Source: Perkinsus olseni
Taxonomy: Eukaryota > Perkinsozoa > Perkinsida
Direction: 5' to 3'
Assembly: GCA_013115125.1 (NCBI GenBank)
Contig: JABANN010000319.1
Coordinates: 1-39,658 of the forward strand
Length of the DNA: 39,658 nucleotides
Of the stretch, positions 20,901 through 32,000 are shown in pieces. The notes beneath the pieces were generated by a model. That model did no database searches, had not been told where the DNA came from, and saw only the letters and a list, made by a program, of their open reading frames with translations. How positions within the stretch are numbered: position 1 is the first letter of the stretch; every line of letters begins with the position of its first letter. Position numbers and translations under genes: made by a program.

Positions 20901-23900
20901 ACCCGGGACCTCTGCAAAACCCTCTACCTTGGACGTGTTCCGGTAGTAGTGCAAGACGTCGACGATGTCATCGATGATACACGTAGGTAAAACCTGGGAG
21001 TTGGAAAATACCGAAAAATACAAAAAAGGCGGAACGAAGCTCACCGCCATATCATCCGAAAGCTCGATGCTGGAATCATTCATGATGTTCAAGGCATACA
21101 CACCCTGAGGTATACCACCTAAAAAACGTGAAACGGCTGATCGATAAAGATACTCATACAATTCGCCGACTTCTGAGATTCGAACTTTCCGCATTCGAAT
21201 GGTAGAGTGACAAGAAATTATCCCGTAGTTTTCTGGAAATAAAATAAAATTTTACCTAAAAAATTCCGGAAATATCACCCCTACTTGAAAACACCAATAA
21301 TTACTTCTTACACGACTTAGTGAATATCGAATAGCGAATATGCTGTATCGAGTGGCGAGAAGTAGACATGATGAAGACGAAACCCAACGCAGTCCTTCTC
21401 AACCGACTTGAATAAGCCACGGTCACAATTATCAGATGGTCACAGCTCGAGGCTCGAGCCTCGAGCTGTTAAATCAGTACGAACTAGCCATTTCTGTCCC
21501 AAGCACGCTTGACCAAAGATGCGTCGAGCATCGTCCGAAGCCACCGAAGTCGCTTACTCGCAGCCGGCTTCGTTCTCTCCGGTGTATCATCCGGAATGAC
21601 CTTCACCAGGAACAGCGACATCATAAGGTTGATGCAGTGAGCCAGGGAATCCACGAACCTAGCATAAACATTAGAGGAAATGCAAGGCCTAGCAAGAGTG
21701 CAAGATCCCTCACTCACCTAGGAGAGTCCACTACGGAGTCGTAACAATGGTACTCAGCGTATCCGTCAGCCATAACTGAGAAGAAGCACAATTCTCGCGC
21801 GCCACGAAATTCACATAGAAGTCGCTTACGATCCATTTTCTGCTTCTGGTGGAACACTGACGCCGCCGATAACATTGTTTCTGCTTCTTTCAACGCCGGA
21901 CAAACAAAAATATGCAGAGCTTGGACGGCTTCCCAGAATATCTAAATTTTATGCTACAAACACAGCTACAACCTCTAAAAACGTTGATTTCGACCCATCC
22001 ATGAAGACTGGACTTCCCAACGTCAGAGTGGAACCGAATCCATAGCACGGCGAACTGTACGAGAGTCCGTATGAAAGAACGCGCGAACGAAATTTTCCGA
22101 AAACCATGACCGACCTGAGATACGAATTTCGTGGCGCGGTGAGGGTCCGGTCGAGGAACCTTCGCAATGGTGTCTGAGTCGCCCATCTTTGCTTCTTCTT
22201 GCAAGATACCCATAATCTGAGATGATCGAGTCAACTGCGGCATCATATGCGATCTTCTCAATGAGAAAATTGAAGCATTCTAAAAGTATCACTTAGAAAT
22301 CCTCATTGATACTTCCAGAATGGAGCATAGAGGGTCAAGTCAGGTCCAAGGAACGGCGATTTATCCGACCTACTCCGCATCTTACCGTCTTAACCTCAGG
22401 ATTCTCCGAGACCATCATGCTGCAATCGATCTCAGCACTCTGTTCCAGCTTGATGGGCAGGCACAGTTCAAATATAACCCAAGCCGTGTTCAAACCACAA
22501 CCGGTGGACACGACCTGAAGCAGGGGGAATCTTTCTACCCGTCTTCTGCACGCTTCAACCTACGCCTTTGATCTTTGTCAGCATCCCTTGAGACAAGAGA
22601 CGAAAACGCTCGAGGTTACCATCTGCACACAAAAACAATGGTTTACTCTCCTCGTCCTACGGCGCGGCGATGCGTGCAAATCGCGACACATCGTGGACCA
22701 CTGTGAGAATCTTCATACCGTGTTAATTGACATATTTCACGTTAATGAAGATGGTTTCGAGGTCCACACATGCCACCTATGATTCATGAATACCAATATA
22801 CAGCGAAGCCGTCATCAGAATAGCCAAGCCCGAGATTCCATCAAGAGTTAGTCGCATCGCCGCGAGATGCCAGCGATATTTGGGGATGGGGGAAGAAGCA
22901 CGTCCTAGGGTGCGATTTTCCCGTACTGACGACACCCGCCAGTACCTCATAGATGATAAAAGCGAGGGAAAACGACCGCATAGCGAATCGCTGCATGAGC
23001 AATCATGACATGCATCACCGTGTGAATCTCGACACCCTAATAATTATCAAGATTCATGATAATGAAGATGGTTTCAAGGTTCGTGCATTTCGATTATGAT
23101 TATGGATATGAAGCCGTCGTCGAAAATTCTAACAAGCGTTACTGGTTTCGTTGCGAGATGTCAGCGGCGATGCAAATGGTTGAATTACCAGAAGAAGCTT
23201 CGACCTTCAGAAAGGTCCCTTCCCCTACTCTACCGCGCGACGGAGAATTCCCACTCAATTCCCGCACGACCCTCCCCAGAAGAGAATTCTCGATACTCAC
23301 GTAGTTGGCTAGTAGCATGCTGGAGCTGGTCCGCCAAGGCAGCCCCATTGGGAGAGTTCTGATTCTGCCAGCCCATGGTCGCACGCTGAGCTGAGTTGGT
23401 GAGCGCTGAGGCTAGCCAGAGCAGCACCTGGAGGGCAAAATGGGGAAGAAATATTCTTCCGCAGTTCGCCACAGAAACCCAAAATCGATGCCGTGGGAGG
23501 GAAAAATCCTCACCACCCGGGAAGACCGGCATAGTCGGGAAGGTAAAAATTTTTAAGAAAATGCGGGAAACCCAAGGACATATCAGACCCCGTGAGGACG
23601 GTTCAGAATACGTTTAGTGTGTATTATTTGCTCTCAATACCCTGCCATTATTCTGGGTACATCCTCGAAGGAAAACTTCAAGAAAACTTTTGAAACTTTG
23701 ATAAGAAGGATAACCCTTCATATTATGCGGGACCGAACTATTTCGTTTGTGAATACAAGAGTCCCGTCAATACTGGGTCTCATGAGATTCTCGCCACCAA
23801 AGCGCTCGAGATCGGCCATACCCTTCACCAACCTTCATCCTAGTTTTCTCATTCGCCCTGAGAGCTGGCTGGATGATCTGCAATGTCTGGTCTATGACAG

Positions 23901-26900
23901 CCGTCTGCTGAGCACGCACCTGGAAAAGAGCATGAATGGCCTTCAATGTTAGTAATGCAGAATCGGGTAAAATTATCTTAGACAACAACAGTACAGGTGA
24001 TGAAACGGTTGATCGATATATCGGGTGTTTTCTCCGGTCGGAAAAACACAAGCAGTCCAGCCCTGATACACTGAGAACTTTCGGGCTCAAAATGCGTCGG
24101 AAAGTCGTTGCAGCAATACTAGTATGATACGCCCCATTGAAGAGAGGTGCTTCCTTCGATAAGCCCTGACCGGACTAGCAATGTACCTCAACCACATCTT
24201 GATTAATGGTAGTTCATCACAAAGACAATGATAGTGGCAGCGACCTTATACTGTTCTACCACTGTTTCCACTTGACAGACACTCACAGCCCGAAGAGTCC
24301 AACCGTTACAACTGGATAGGGCGAGCGAATAGTACTGTGCTCTTCGTGCATTCTCGCGTGGGGTCGCGCGCATTGGCACACCTTGATGGTTCTAGAATAC
24401 AGTCTTAATTTGATGTTAGCCTTCTTCAAGCATGATACACTATCATCAAGGCTCCGACAGTCTTGAGCTGAGATTCTTTACACACCACCCCGGCTGAGCC
24501 ACGACCGTCGGTCGACCGTAGGTGAAGGCCGGGTAGGGGATGGAGGTGGACTTGGGGTGGTTGGTGCCGGCTCCTCGAGCCAACGTCTCCAGCAGCGTTG
24601 CTGGTATCTCAAAGCACGAGCGGTTGGACTGTTTGGGTTATACATCAGATAAGATGATTATATCATTCTGGTCAACTCGTGTGGCGAGGAACTTTTGAGT
24701 TGCCTGCTGTAGCTTCTCGAGCTCCGTCGACGTCTCCGGCAAGAGCCTGTGAGATCCACCTGCATACTCAGGGGAGCATCCAACTGTTTCCCGAGTTTTT
24801 GGGCTCATCTTGATCGCTCGCTATAAGAACGAGAGCTACTTACAGCGCTGCTCGCCGAGCGGAGCGCAGCTTTCAAGGTTATCCACCAGCGGTACGCCCT
24901 GCTTGCGAGAAGCCCTCGTGCTACCTGTACGCTCACTCCCAAGCGAACGGGAGCATCCAGATCAATCACAATAACCAGTATGACGAAAATGACGGGACAC
25001 TGGCTTCGTTAGCAGTCTGAGCCCTCAACTATCTGAACCAGGAGTCCCAGGAAGATAGACCCGTCCTAGTAGTGAGTCATGACGGTCATGACATGACCCG
25101 CCTTCCAGAGCCAGTCTGGCTCGGCCACATCTCGTTCGCTCAGTCGGCAAGGAGAGTAAGCGAGCTCAACTAACGAGCCAGCGAGACGGGAGCCCGCGTC
25201 GATGGAGACGAAGAGTTCAAGTAACAGCCTTCAGCCATACCCAATCATCACTTCACTCAGCGCGGTCATTCATTATGGAACTGAGTCTCAGTTACTGAGA
25301 GGTCTGAATCGTTGGGCACTAAGCCTACAGGCGATTCTCCGCCCAGAATTTTAGAAATTTTCTGCTTTACCATTCTACAGGGAGCCTTACTCTCTCAAGT
25401 AGCTTACCGTGTTGATCATTTGTCCCAGGCCCGCAAGGGACATTCGCGAGATATTAAAATTCTGCCTCTTCACCGACTTCGGCAACTAAAAAGACCATAC
25501 ATCCCCACGCATGCTCGGACTTCACGATACCACATTCCCCCCGAATCACAGCGTTAATTACCTCCTGAGGATCGAGCAAGTTGTGGTCAATCGCACTTGG
25601 CGAGAGCATCTTCCCTAGAATAGTAGTCGTCTGGAGATGAAACCTGACGTACAACAATACGCGAGAATTCGACTTCCCAATTCGCAGCTCCGACTCACGC
25701 ATTTTTATTCTGCGGAGGCCTCCGATCATTCGGCATTCTCGGCGCTGGCGGGGGCTCCGTGTACCAAACAGGCAACGAAGTCTGAGAGTATCTTCAGGTC
25801 ACCCACGCAAGATATAAAATAGCTCAACTTACAACTAACTCTGCAATAACCTTCTGCTGCTTCATCAGCATAGCCAGCTTAGCTGCTTCAGGCCCCTAAC
25901 ACAGTTCCCTCATTATTTTGCCCGTGCACTATCACCTACCGCTCCACACTGGTGCAAACCATGGCCGCGATCCTGGATGATCTTATTAGTCCAGCTTCCT
26001 ATTACCGGCAAAATTAATGGCGATAGAACCTGAAGAATTTTGACCTCTCGAAACGAACACTCCCCGGCATCAGCGCGAGGAAGGCCGCCAGCGCACCACA
26101 GGAAACCAACAAAGTGTCGGTGTGATTCCGTAAGAAAGACCACCCAACTTTCACCAGACCGGCAATATAAAATTATTCGCTCCAGCCCGACGAGCTTCCC
26201 TTCAGCGCCTACCCCAAATACGAGTGCGTGGAAACGCATCGGCACCAGTGATGGTGCTGTCGCGCGATTCTCCAGGACAAAAGAAAAACAACTGTGTCCA
26301 CATCCGGAGTGTAAATTATCCTCTGAAGGATGGCTCCTACGCGGTTTCCTGGATGATGGTCTAAAGAATTTTTTACGATTACAACTCGACAAGTATTGCA
26401 ATTTTTCGTCGAAAATTGTTTCGTATTTTGAAAATATTATTATTTTTTTTATTTCAATACGCCGTAATCAGGAATTGCGCGAGCGACATCAACTTCGTCC
26501 CACGTCCCAAAGTTCCCCCACTTCCCAATATCACCTCAGATCCGCCACTATCGTTGATCTCAGTGACCAACTTGACCAACAGTGGCATCGGCATGTGGCC
26601 GAAGTTAACCTAAGATGATACACAACATTTTCAGAAAGAATCCAAATCAAATTCATGCGCACATTCACAACTCATCAATGTCATTCTACGCAAGATGGCC
26701 GTACGTAAACGAAATGAGGGATCCGGAGAACGCGGAGTTATCGTCAAGCTCTTTCGCCACTTCGAGGAAGCGACCCAGGACGAGTAAGAACATAACCCCC
26801 AGCACATTGGCTAACACCTAGGCTGATGCTATGAGACACGCTCTAACGAGGTTGTTAGAGCAAAACCGTCGAGGACCGTTGTGGATGGACCCGAAAAAAT

Positions 26901-28407
26901 ACGGAAAAAAGCCCGGGCTGAGGTTCGAACCCGAGACTTGTCCCGAGCTCCGCTTTTTTCGTTACGAAGGCCTAGTGCGCTTTGTTACCATACCACTCCT
27001 TTCGGAAACACCGTGAGATTCAACAATGGAAAACTGGTACCCGCTAAGCAGTAAGCAAGCCCACTGGCGCGAACCGACGGAGCCCAATTATTACAAAGTC
27101 AGCAAGCTCCGCTCCGCTCGCGTAGAGCTCCGCCGGCGGCCTTCCGAAGAGTTCCGGGCATTGCAAGACCATCGACAGGTATCTTATATGGCACTCACGC
27201 AGAGGTTTGATCTGAGGATAAAACACAGTCACCAGGGATCGAACCGGAGACCTGTAGGACACAATTCCGTTTACTAAATCACTTCATTCAGCAAGCGATG
27301 AATTCCGCGTCACCCAAGTAGAGTATCCGCTAAAACTGGAGGGATGGAGGTATTTACCAAATTGTGATAAGAAATCTTTCAATTTCATCCTAGAAAAATC
27401 CGCTGAGGAATTGCAAGATTGCAAGATTCCGCCATAATCCCTCATTACCACCGCCTCGTGTATTTTATCCTGCAAATCCCCACGATACGATCGGTTAGCC
27501 TCGTCTTCGATCCTGTTATAAACTTCCACCATATACGACAACTGGGCTCCGAGGGTGTTCAGCTGGCTCAGTCGAGCCACGAAAACTTCGTCAAGCTGAA
27601 AGGGAGAACCAACGACATCCCGAAACGGCATTCGACCGTCACGATCATCACGCCGTGATGCCTGTCTTCCTCTATACACGGTGGCATGGTGCGAACTCCC
27701 CCGGCAATTGCCGTGATCGATTCTCGCAGCTCCTTAATATAAGGGACCAGCATCAACCACAAACAGATAATCTGCGCTCCGAACGAGGACAGCTGACCAA
27801 GTCTGGGGGCACGTTCAAATTATTTCTGTTTTTCCGGCATTATTGCTCCTGATTCTTCCCTAGCTGAACCACTCAGCCCACATATCAACGAAAGTTTTCC
27901 TCGCATATCAATTATGAAAGAATCGAAATTCTCGAGAAACTCTGAGAAGCCTCCAGCGCACCTCCAAGCGTTGCGAGCAGCTTCTAAAGTACCGAAGCTA
28001 CCGAAGCAAACCGGCGGAATAACAAGTGAACCTATCAACTAGTGAGATGAACGAGGAAAGAACTGCGAATAATACTAGACAAAAAATGAGTATGATGCGC
28101 AGTAGAATAATCAGAGGAAGAATCGCAGATAATATAGTACTAGGTAAAATCTCTTCGTAGTAGTGCATAATCCACAATACCAATAAAAATACTCCGTTTC
28201 TACCGTATAAACCAATCGATCTGTTTCCCGTCCCATCCGGAATCGCCGATCCCTCTTCCCAAGTATTACGATATCGACCCTGATAGGCCCGGTCGTTCCC
28301 TCCACTGTAACCAAGTCGAGGTCCTTATGCGCGGCCGCCGCCTCAGGGTCGAGCGTGACCCTGAGGACCCTCGTCAGGAGGTGTTCCGTACGAGCTGTTA
28401 GATCCAT
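17993..28407 (-). CDS. UFD2: Ubiquitin conjugation factor E4 (U-box E4/E3 ligase)
   Basis: E4 enzymes extend ubiquitin chains on proteasome substrates, typically with Cdc48/p97. Thirty GT..AG-bounded exons from 26029 to 17993 join in phase to 889 codons plus stop. Exons: 26029-25940, 25895-25833, 25781-25699, 25643-25562, 25461-25408, 23919-23833, 23427-23301, 22622-22564, 22514-22386, 22279-22115, 21941-21830, 21775-21718, 21658-21558, 21118-21045, 20993-20928, 20869-20732, 20506-20415, 20310-20211, 20124-20008, 19773-19734, 19686-19633, 19585-19540, 19496-19373, 19039-18936, 18889-18845, 18796-18703, 18656-18534, 18482-18387, 18335-18283, 18086-17993. Diagnostic core motifs: TTTILGKMLS, RANEKTR-VLLWLASAL, CKNPSVRG, FTAVEKTKQSYYD, FVNQLLNDTTYLLDE, DRLVGPKCLELKGK, FDPKDLL. 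The U-box (18482-17993) reads YLDPIMAEVMIDPVRLP, MDRRHI and LSDDHDPFTREPLK. Upstream exons are less sure: an ATG in good context at 28407 (MDLTARTEHLLTRVLRVTLD), then coding near 27.96, 27.6-27.36, 27.2 and 26817-26705. Most introns are 43-60 nt; one is 1.49 kb. Confidence 0.93.
18797..18844 (-). other. UFD2 intron, 48 nt, with tRNA T-arm
   Basis: The donor GTAGG runs straight into GTCCCGGGTTCGATCCC, a textbook tRNA T-arm, 27 nt before the CAG acceptor. Phase 2 on both sides rebuilds a Met codon in the E4 core. Confidence 0.85.
19497..19539 (+). other. UFD2 intron, 43 nt, with antisense T-arm
   Basis: The plus strand (opposite to the gene) reads GGTTCGATCCCGGCACC. The intron is hardly longer than the tRNA-like part; splicing it restores a Met codon and frame. 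Confidence 0.85.
19774..20007 (-). other. UFD2 intron, 234 nt, with T-arm at its 5' end
   Basis: The donor GTAACGG is followed directly by AGGTCGCGGGTTCAATCC on the gene strand, right behind the LLDE codons. The rest is AT-rich and ends in TCTCTCAG. Confidence 0.85.
20870..20927 (-). other. UFD2 intron, 58 nt, with T-arm
   Basis: The donor GTAGAGG resembles the end of a tRNA D-arm; after a short TTTTGC stretch comes AGGTCCCGGGTTCGAATCC, then 22 nt to the CAG acceptor. It looks like a tRNA with its middle collapsed. Confidence 0.87.
21119..21557 (-). other. UFD2 intron with degenerate T-arm
   Basis: GGAAAGTTCGAATCTC (gene strand, about 21175-21190) is a weaker T-arm inside this 439-nt intron, which also holds the 26-bp palindrome at 21443-21468. 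Confidence 0.55.
21443..21468. repeat. Perfect 26-bp palindrome in UFD2 intron
   Basis: Built from CAGCTCGAGG and CTCGAG words, with no spacer; the only strong hairpin inside the exon-dense part of UFD2. Confidence 0.95.
22623..23300 (-). repeat. UFD2 intron with diverged tandem duplication
   Basis: Two segments, about 22662-22819 and 22972-23128, align in order. Shared blocks include GTGAGAATCTTC/GTGTGAATCTCG, AATGAAGATGGTTTC and GAAGCCGTC. On the gene strand both read LETIF-I but neither is needed for the in-phase E4 protein. Confidence 0.6.
23920..25407 (-). other. Unusually long UFD2 intron (1.49 kb)
   Basis: Flanking exons (QMINT and VRAQQTAVIDQ) join in phase 0 and read through the E4 core, so the whole block is spliced out. 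It contains fold-back words (CTGAGTCTCAG near 25280) like the intergenic DNA, and a coding-like stretch (about 24449-24806). It looks like an insertion into a short intron. Confidence 0.7.
24449..24806 (-). pseudogene. Coding-like stretch inside the long UFD2 intron
   Basis: On the gene strand one frame, interrupted once, reads like protein: MSPKTRETV, TELEKLQQATQKFLATRV, then ETLARGAGTN and YPAFTYGRPTVV. It does not fit the E4 family and is not required for frame. Probably a passenger or fragment brought in with the intron insertion; alternatively an extra cassette exon. Confidence 0.3.
26880..27000 (-). other. Full-length tRNA-like sequence in 5' UFD2 region
   Basis: On the gene strand GTGGTATGGTAAC (A-box-like) is followed about 60 nt later by GTCTCGGGTTCGAACCTCAG and then TTTTTT. 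The gap suggests a long variable arm (Leu/Ser type). Stems do not pair well, so it is a tRNA-derived relic. It lies between candidate E4 exons. Confidence 0.6.
27212..27300 (-). other. tRNA-like sequence before a 3' splice site
   Basis: On the gene strand GTGATTTAGTAAACGG (A-box-like), then GTCTCCGGTTCGATCCC, then 23 nt to the acceptor TATCCTCAG. Spacing between T-arm and acceptor matches the introns at 18797 and 20870. Confidence 0.65.
28341..28366. repeat. Hairpin within UFD2 coding exon 1
   Basis: CCTCAGGGTC, six bases, GACCCTGAGG; it encodes part of RVTLDPEA. Confidence 0.85.
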
Positions 28408-29012
28408 GGTATTCAAGATCAACAACAACTGAGAAAGGCAACAGGAGTTCGTCAATTTACGGTACGAGGAAAATTCACACGAGAAATTCGATGACCACAT
28501 TACTTCGAGTCTAGCCCTTAGTTCGCGAAGCTAGCTTTGCCCCACCCAATGCCTCATGGCCACTCTCTGTGCTCAATAAACTAGCCTGAAATAAGCCCCT
28601 CTTGGATCGAGATACTTCGGAAGTAGGGTACCGAAGAGTGCCGCGCCCTGCGCGGGGATACACGGGAGCAATCGAGCTAACGGTAACGACCGGAAGCGTC
28701 GAATGGTCCGGCTCGGTCAAAGAACCAAAAACCATAAAATTTTCTCGATTTTTCCCCTGCTGCATTGGATAGGTATTATGATTCTACTCGTGCAAACCAC
28801 TATTTTTTCGTGATCATTGCCTACCCAAATCCTCCAATTTTCAACGGAGAATAACGAGGAAAAATGCAACTTGCCCGTGTTTCCCGACCTTCGTATCTTC
28901 ACCCGGATCATAACGCAAATCGATCACGCGACCGATTAACAACCGGGAAAAAAACCGATGGAATACTATAGAATATTTGAACACCAAAATTCCAAGAATA
29001 TGGCAGTGAATT
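28408..29012. other. Intergenic spacer between UFD2 and the lipid-binding gene
   Basis: No gene recognised. Both neighbours are transcribed right to left, so this is 3' UTR of the CRAL-TRIO gene and promoter/5' UTR of UFD2. A degenerate copy of the CRAL-TRIO intron palindrome lies at 28919-28936. Confidence 0.5.
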
Positions 29013-32000
29013 TTATTCGATGCCCTCTTCGTCATCAGAAAATAGGTCATCATTTTCGATACTGTACCTAAAAGAAGACATCAAACCCGCACAAGTTTGA
29101 TCCCGGCATCCTACACATAAGTGTCGATACCACCACAAAATGCAGGTACATTGCGAGGGTCGATGAAACGGCTAAGATACTCAACCGGGTCTTCTCGAGG
29201 GACCAAATGAATCTTCGAAATTGTTTCCTCAGACAAAGACGATCGAATCTGACAAGGCCGATAATATCGATCACGTGATCGATTTCATTACAATATTCCA
29301 AAACTGCTTCCCAGCCCAGTTCAAGTTGGTAACCAAGATCGACCCAATACGTTCAGGATAACGATCGGCCAACAACCTCACAACCGATTTTGTCGAGGGT
29401 ACCTGAAATCGAAGAAGTCAGCACTCGAGCCGCTCAAAAATGCGATTTCTTCTTTCCACTGTCAAATTCGGGTGGAAAACTGCCGCCCGCAATAACCCGA
29501 AAAAACATCGTAAATTCACGTGTGTGCGCTGCGCCAACAAGTGATTTGGCCAAGTCATCTCCGATCGCGATTTCCGCTAAGCGAAAACGATAGCGTTTGA
29601 CACATCACGGGCGAAACTCCATTATAAAGATAATACTGCCTTCCCATAATGAATTCCCTGCTGAGATCAGCCTCGTGAACGTCCTTTACAGACAATCCTT
29701 CACAGAAATTTCCGAAAATTTTTCGAAAAATTCCGCCGAAAATTTCCTTACATCGAAATTATTGTATCCGCACCCAGACATGTTCGCCAGAACAATCAGC
29801 TGCTGCGTTTCCTCCTTCGAACCATCATCAACAATTTTCGATACGCATCTTTCCACACAATACACTAGATACCTTTCAAACCTGAAGCAAAAAGCGCGCG
29901 CCCTGACGATCGATTATGGCCACATCCCATACTCTTGCTGATCGATTTGTCTTGGTTCATGCAACCGCGCTCGGAAGACCAAAATTGGCCGTCCAAATTT
30001 GTCTCGCCCTCGAACATAAATCGCGCCTTTGCGTCGCTCCGCCGAAATTGAATCAGGGTCGATTCCGCGAGGCGGATGGCCGATGCCGAAAGTAGTAAGT
30101 CGCCAAGCTAGAGTATCTGTGGAGATGAATCGATCACGCGATCGATTGTAGGCGAGCCGCAATAGCACGACATCATTACGAAGTAACAAGCGGTCCAATC
30201 CGTTCCAGCATGATCGATATTTTTTCGAGTTAATAAAAGAGAAAAGAAAATCAAGAAAAAAAGGAACTTTTTCGTTAACTCTGCGAAATTCCATATTTTT
30301 CCACAAATTTCTTCGTTTTTTCCTTCATAAAATTAACAACTAAAATTCCCCATCCGAACAATTCCCCCTTGCAATCCAAATCTTGCAATCTTGCTCTACC
30401 TCGCAGTTTCGTAAACGCCGCGTCCACCTGCCATTCCGACGCCGTAAGGAAGCGTCGGCAGTCCGACTCGGTCGGGCAAACTTGGCCGGTCTCAGCGGCC
30501 GTTTTTTCAATGCGAGCGAGCCTGAGGGAAAATCCCGAAGTTTTTCCGGAAAATTTCCGAGAAAATTATACATTTCCTGCGCCCTCTTCTCCTTATCTGT
30601 TCCGGATATCTTATCGCCTAACAAGGACCATGTTCCATCACAGATATAAGGGATATTTCTCCCCCACCTGACTTGATGCCACCACGACTTCCGCTGGTCA
30701 AATCATAATCGAAAATGCGAGGATCTGATCGGCCAAAAACTTGAGGGAAAATCATAAGAAAATAATAAAGAAAATTTTGGTAGTTCGATGAATTTAACGC
30801 ATGAGAGACGATCCTTGAAGTGCTCTTGAAGATCATCACGCCCTCGAAGGAACATTCACTGCGCCATTAAACTTCCCCAGGAAAAGTAAAAAATAACCAA
30901 TTTTTGCGTAAATTTTACACTCTCGCTCACCGTTTCTGCCCGATTCAAAATCGCCTTTCTTCACGGTGCTGTTGAGGAAATCTTCGAGTTTCCAAATATG
31001 ACGAAACCACAGATCGTGAACAGGATTCCCCGAACGATTATATCGCCCTGACAAAATCGATCACGTGATCGATTTGGCGCACCTCTTCTTACCGCCAAAT
31101 ATCTTAGATACGACTCCCTGCGCATAGCTAAGATTCGGCGAAAGATATTTCATGAATCGCTGAACCAAAATATCTTTCTGTTTTTCAGGCGGAGCGATGC
31201 TCACGACACAAGTCACCGAGCTGCCGCGTCCATTCGGCAGAGGCTCGACCGACCAGAAGATATAATCCATTTCAACCTGATCACAAAAAAAGAAAAAATA
31301 TCGGAAAAAATCCTCACAGTTAAAACAGCTGAGTCAGCACGAAAGTTCTAATTTTCGTCCAAGTTTTACGCGCACCACACAGACTACACTTTTCCGAGTT
31401 TTCGGGAAAAAATTGTCAAAAGATGCAGGAAATATTTCGTTAAAACCATCAGTATATATATGCAGATAAAGCAGATCAAGAATGGGTTCAATCGGCACGC
31501 TTAAGCAATTGCACTCAGTCTCGAACGAAACAAAAAAACTTAAATTTGACGGAAAATTTTCCCTCCTTTTTCCTAGCGATTTTTATTCTCCCTTCTCTGC
31601 TACTCACCCGTCTGCCCAAACCCTCGAAAGATTCTCCTGAGGTCGTCGCCACCATCTGCTTTTTACTGTCGATCAGCGCTCGAATCAGATCAGCACGGAT
31701 CTTCAATCGAGAGACGCGCTCCTCCTCGACGAACAAGCAAGCATAATCTGTCATAACGGTCGTATCTGCAGAATGAGATCTACAACCCCGGAGATCCCTG
31801 GTTCGATTCCCAGAACCGAGTCGGTTCAACCGACAACAATTTACACAGCGACCAGCCGATGAAATCCTGATGAAGAATTTCCTGTGGAGAAGAAGTAAAT
31901 AAAAATTTAAAAACAACTTTTCACACCGTTTTTTCAACAATCTATCAGTTCCAGACAATGAAAGTCGGTAGCGATCCAGTCTTACCATAATTTTCTCAAT

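Noticed and set aside
22023-22292. Reading CFNFLIEKIAYDAAVDSIISDY as an E4 exon
   Set aside because: It looked like the E4 CFFL motif, but the phase of the flanking introns and the following FWEAVQALHIF exon require the other frame (NASIFSLRRSH...).
29111-29113. TAG at 29113-29111 as the end of the CRAL-TRIO protein
   Set aside because: A GTAGG..TTTTAG intron removes it in phase, and the revealed tail is a typical acidic C-terminus ending at 29013.
29914-30306. Minus-strand open frame of 130 codons taken as one exon
   Set aside because: Only its second part is CRAL-TRIO; the first part is intron, shown by the acceptor at 30117 and the in-phase join to the exon ending at 30400.
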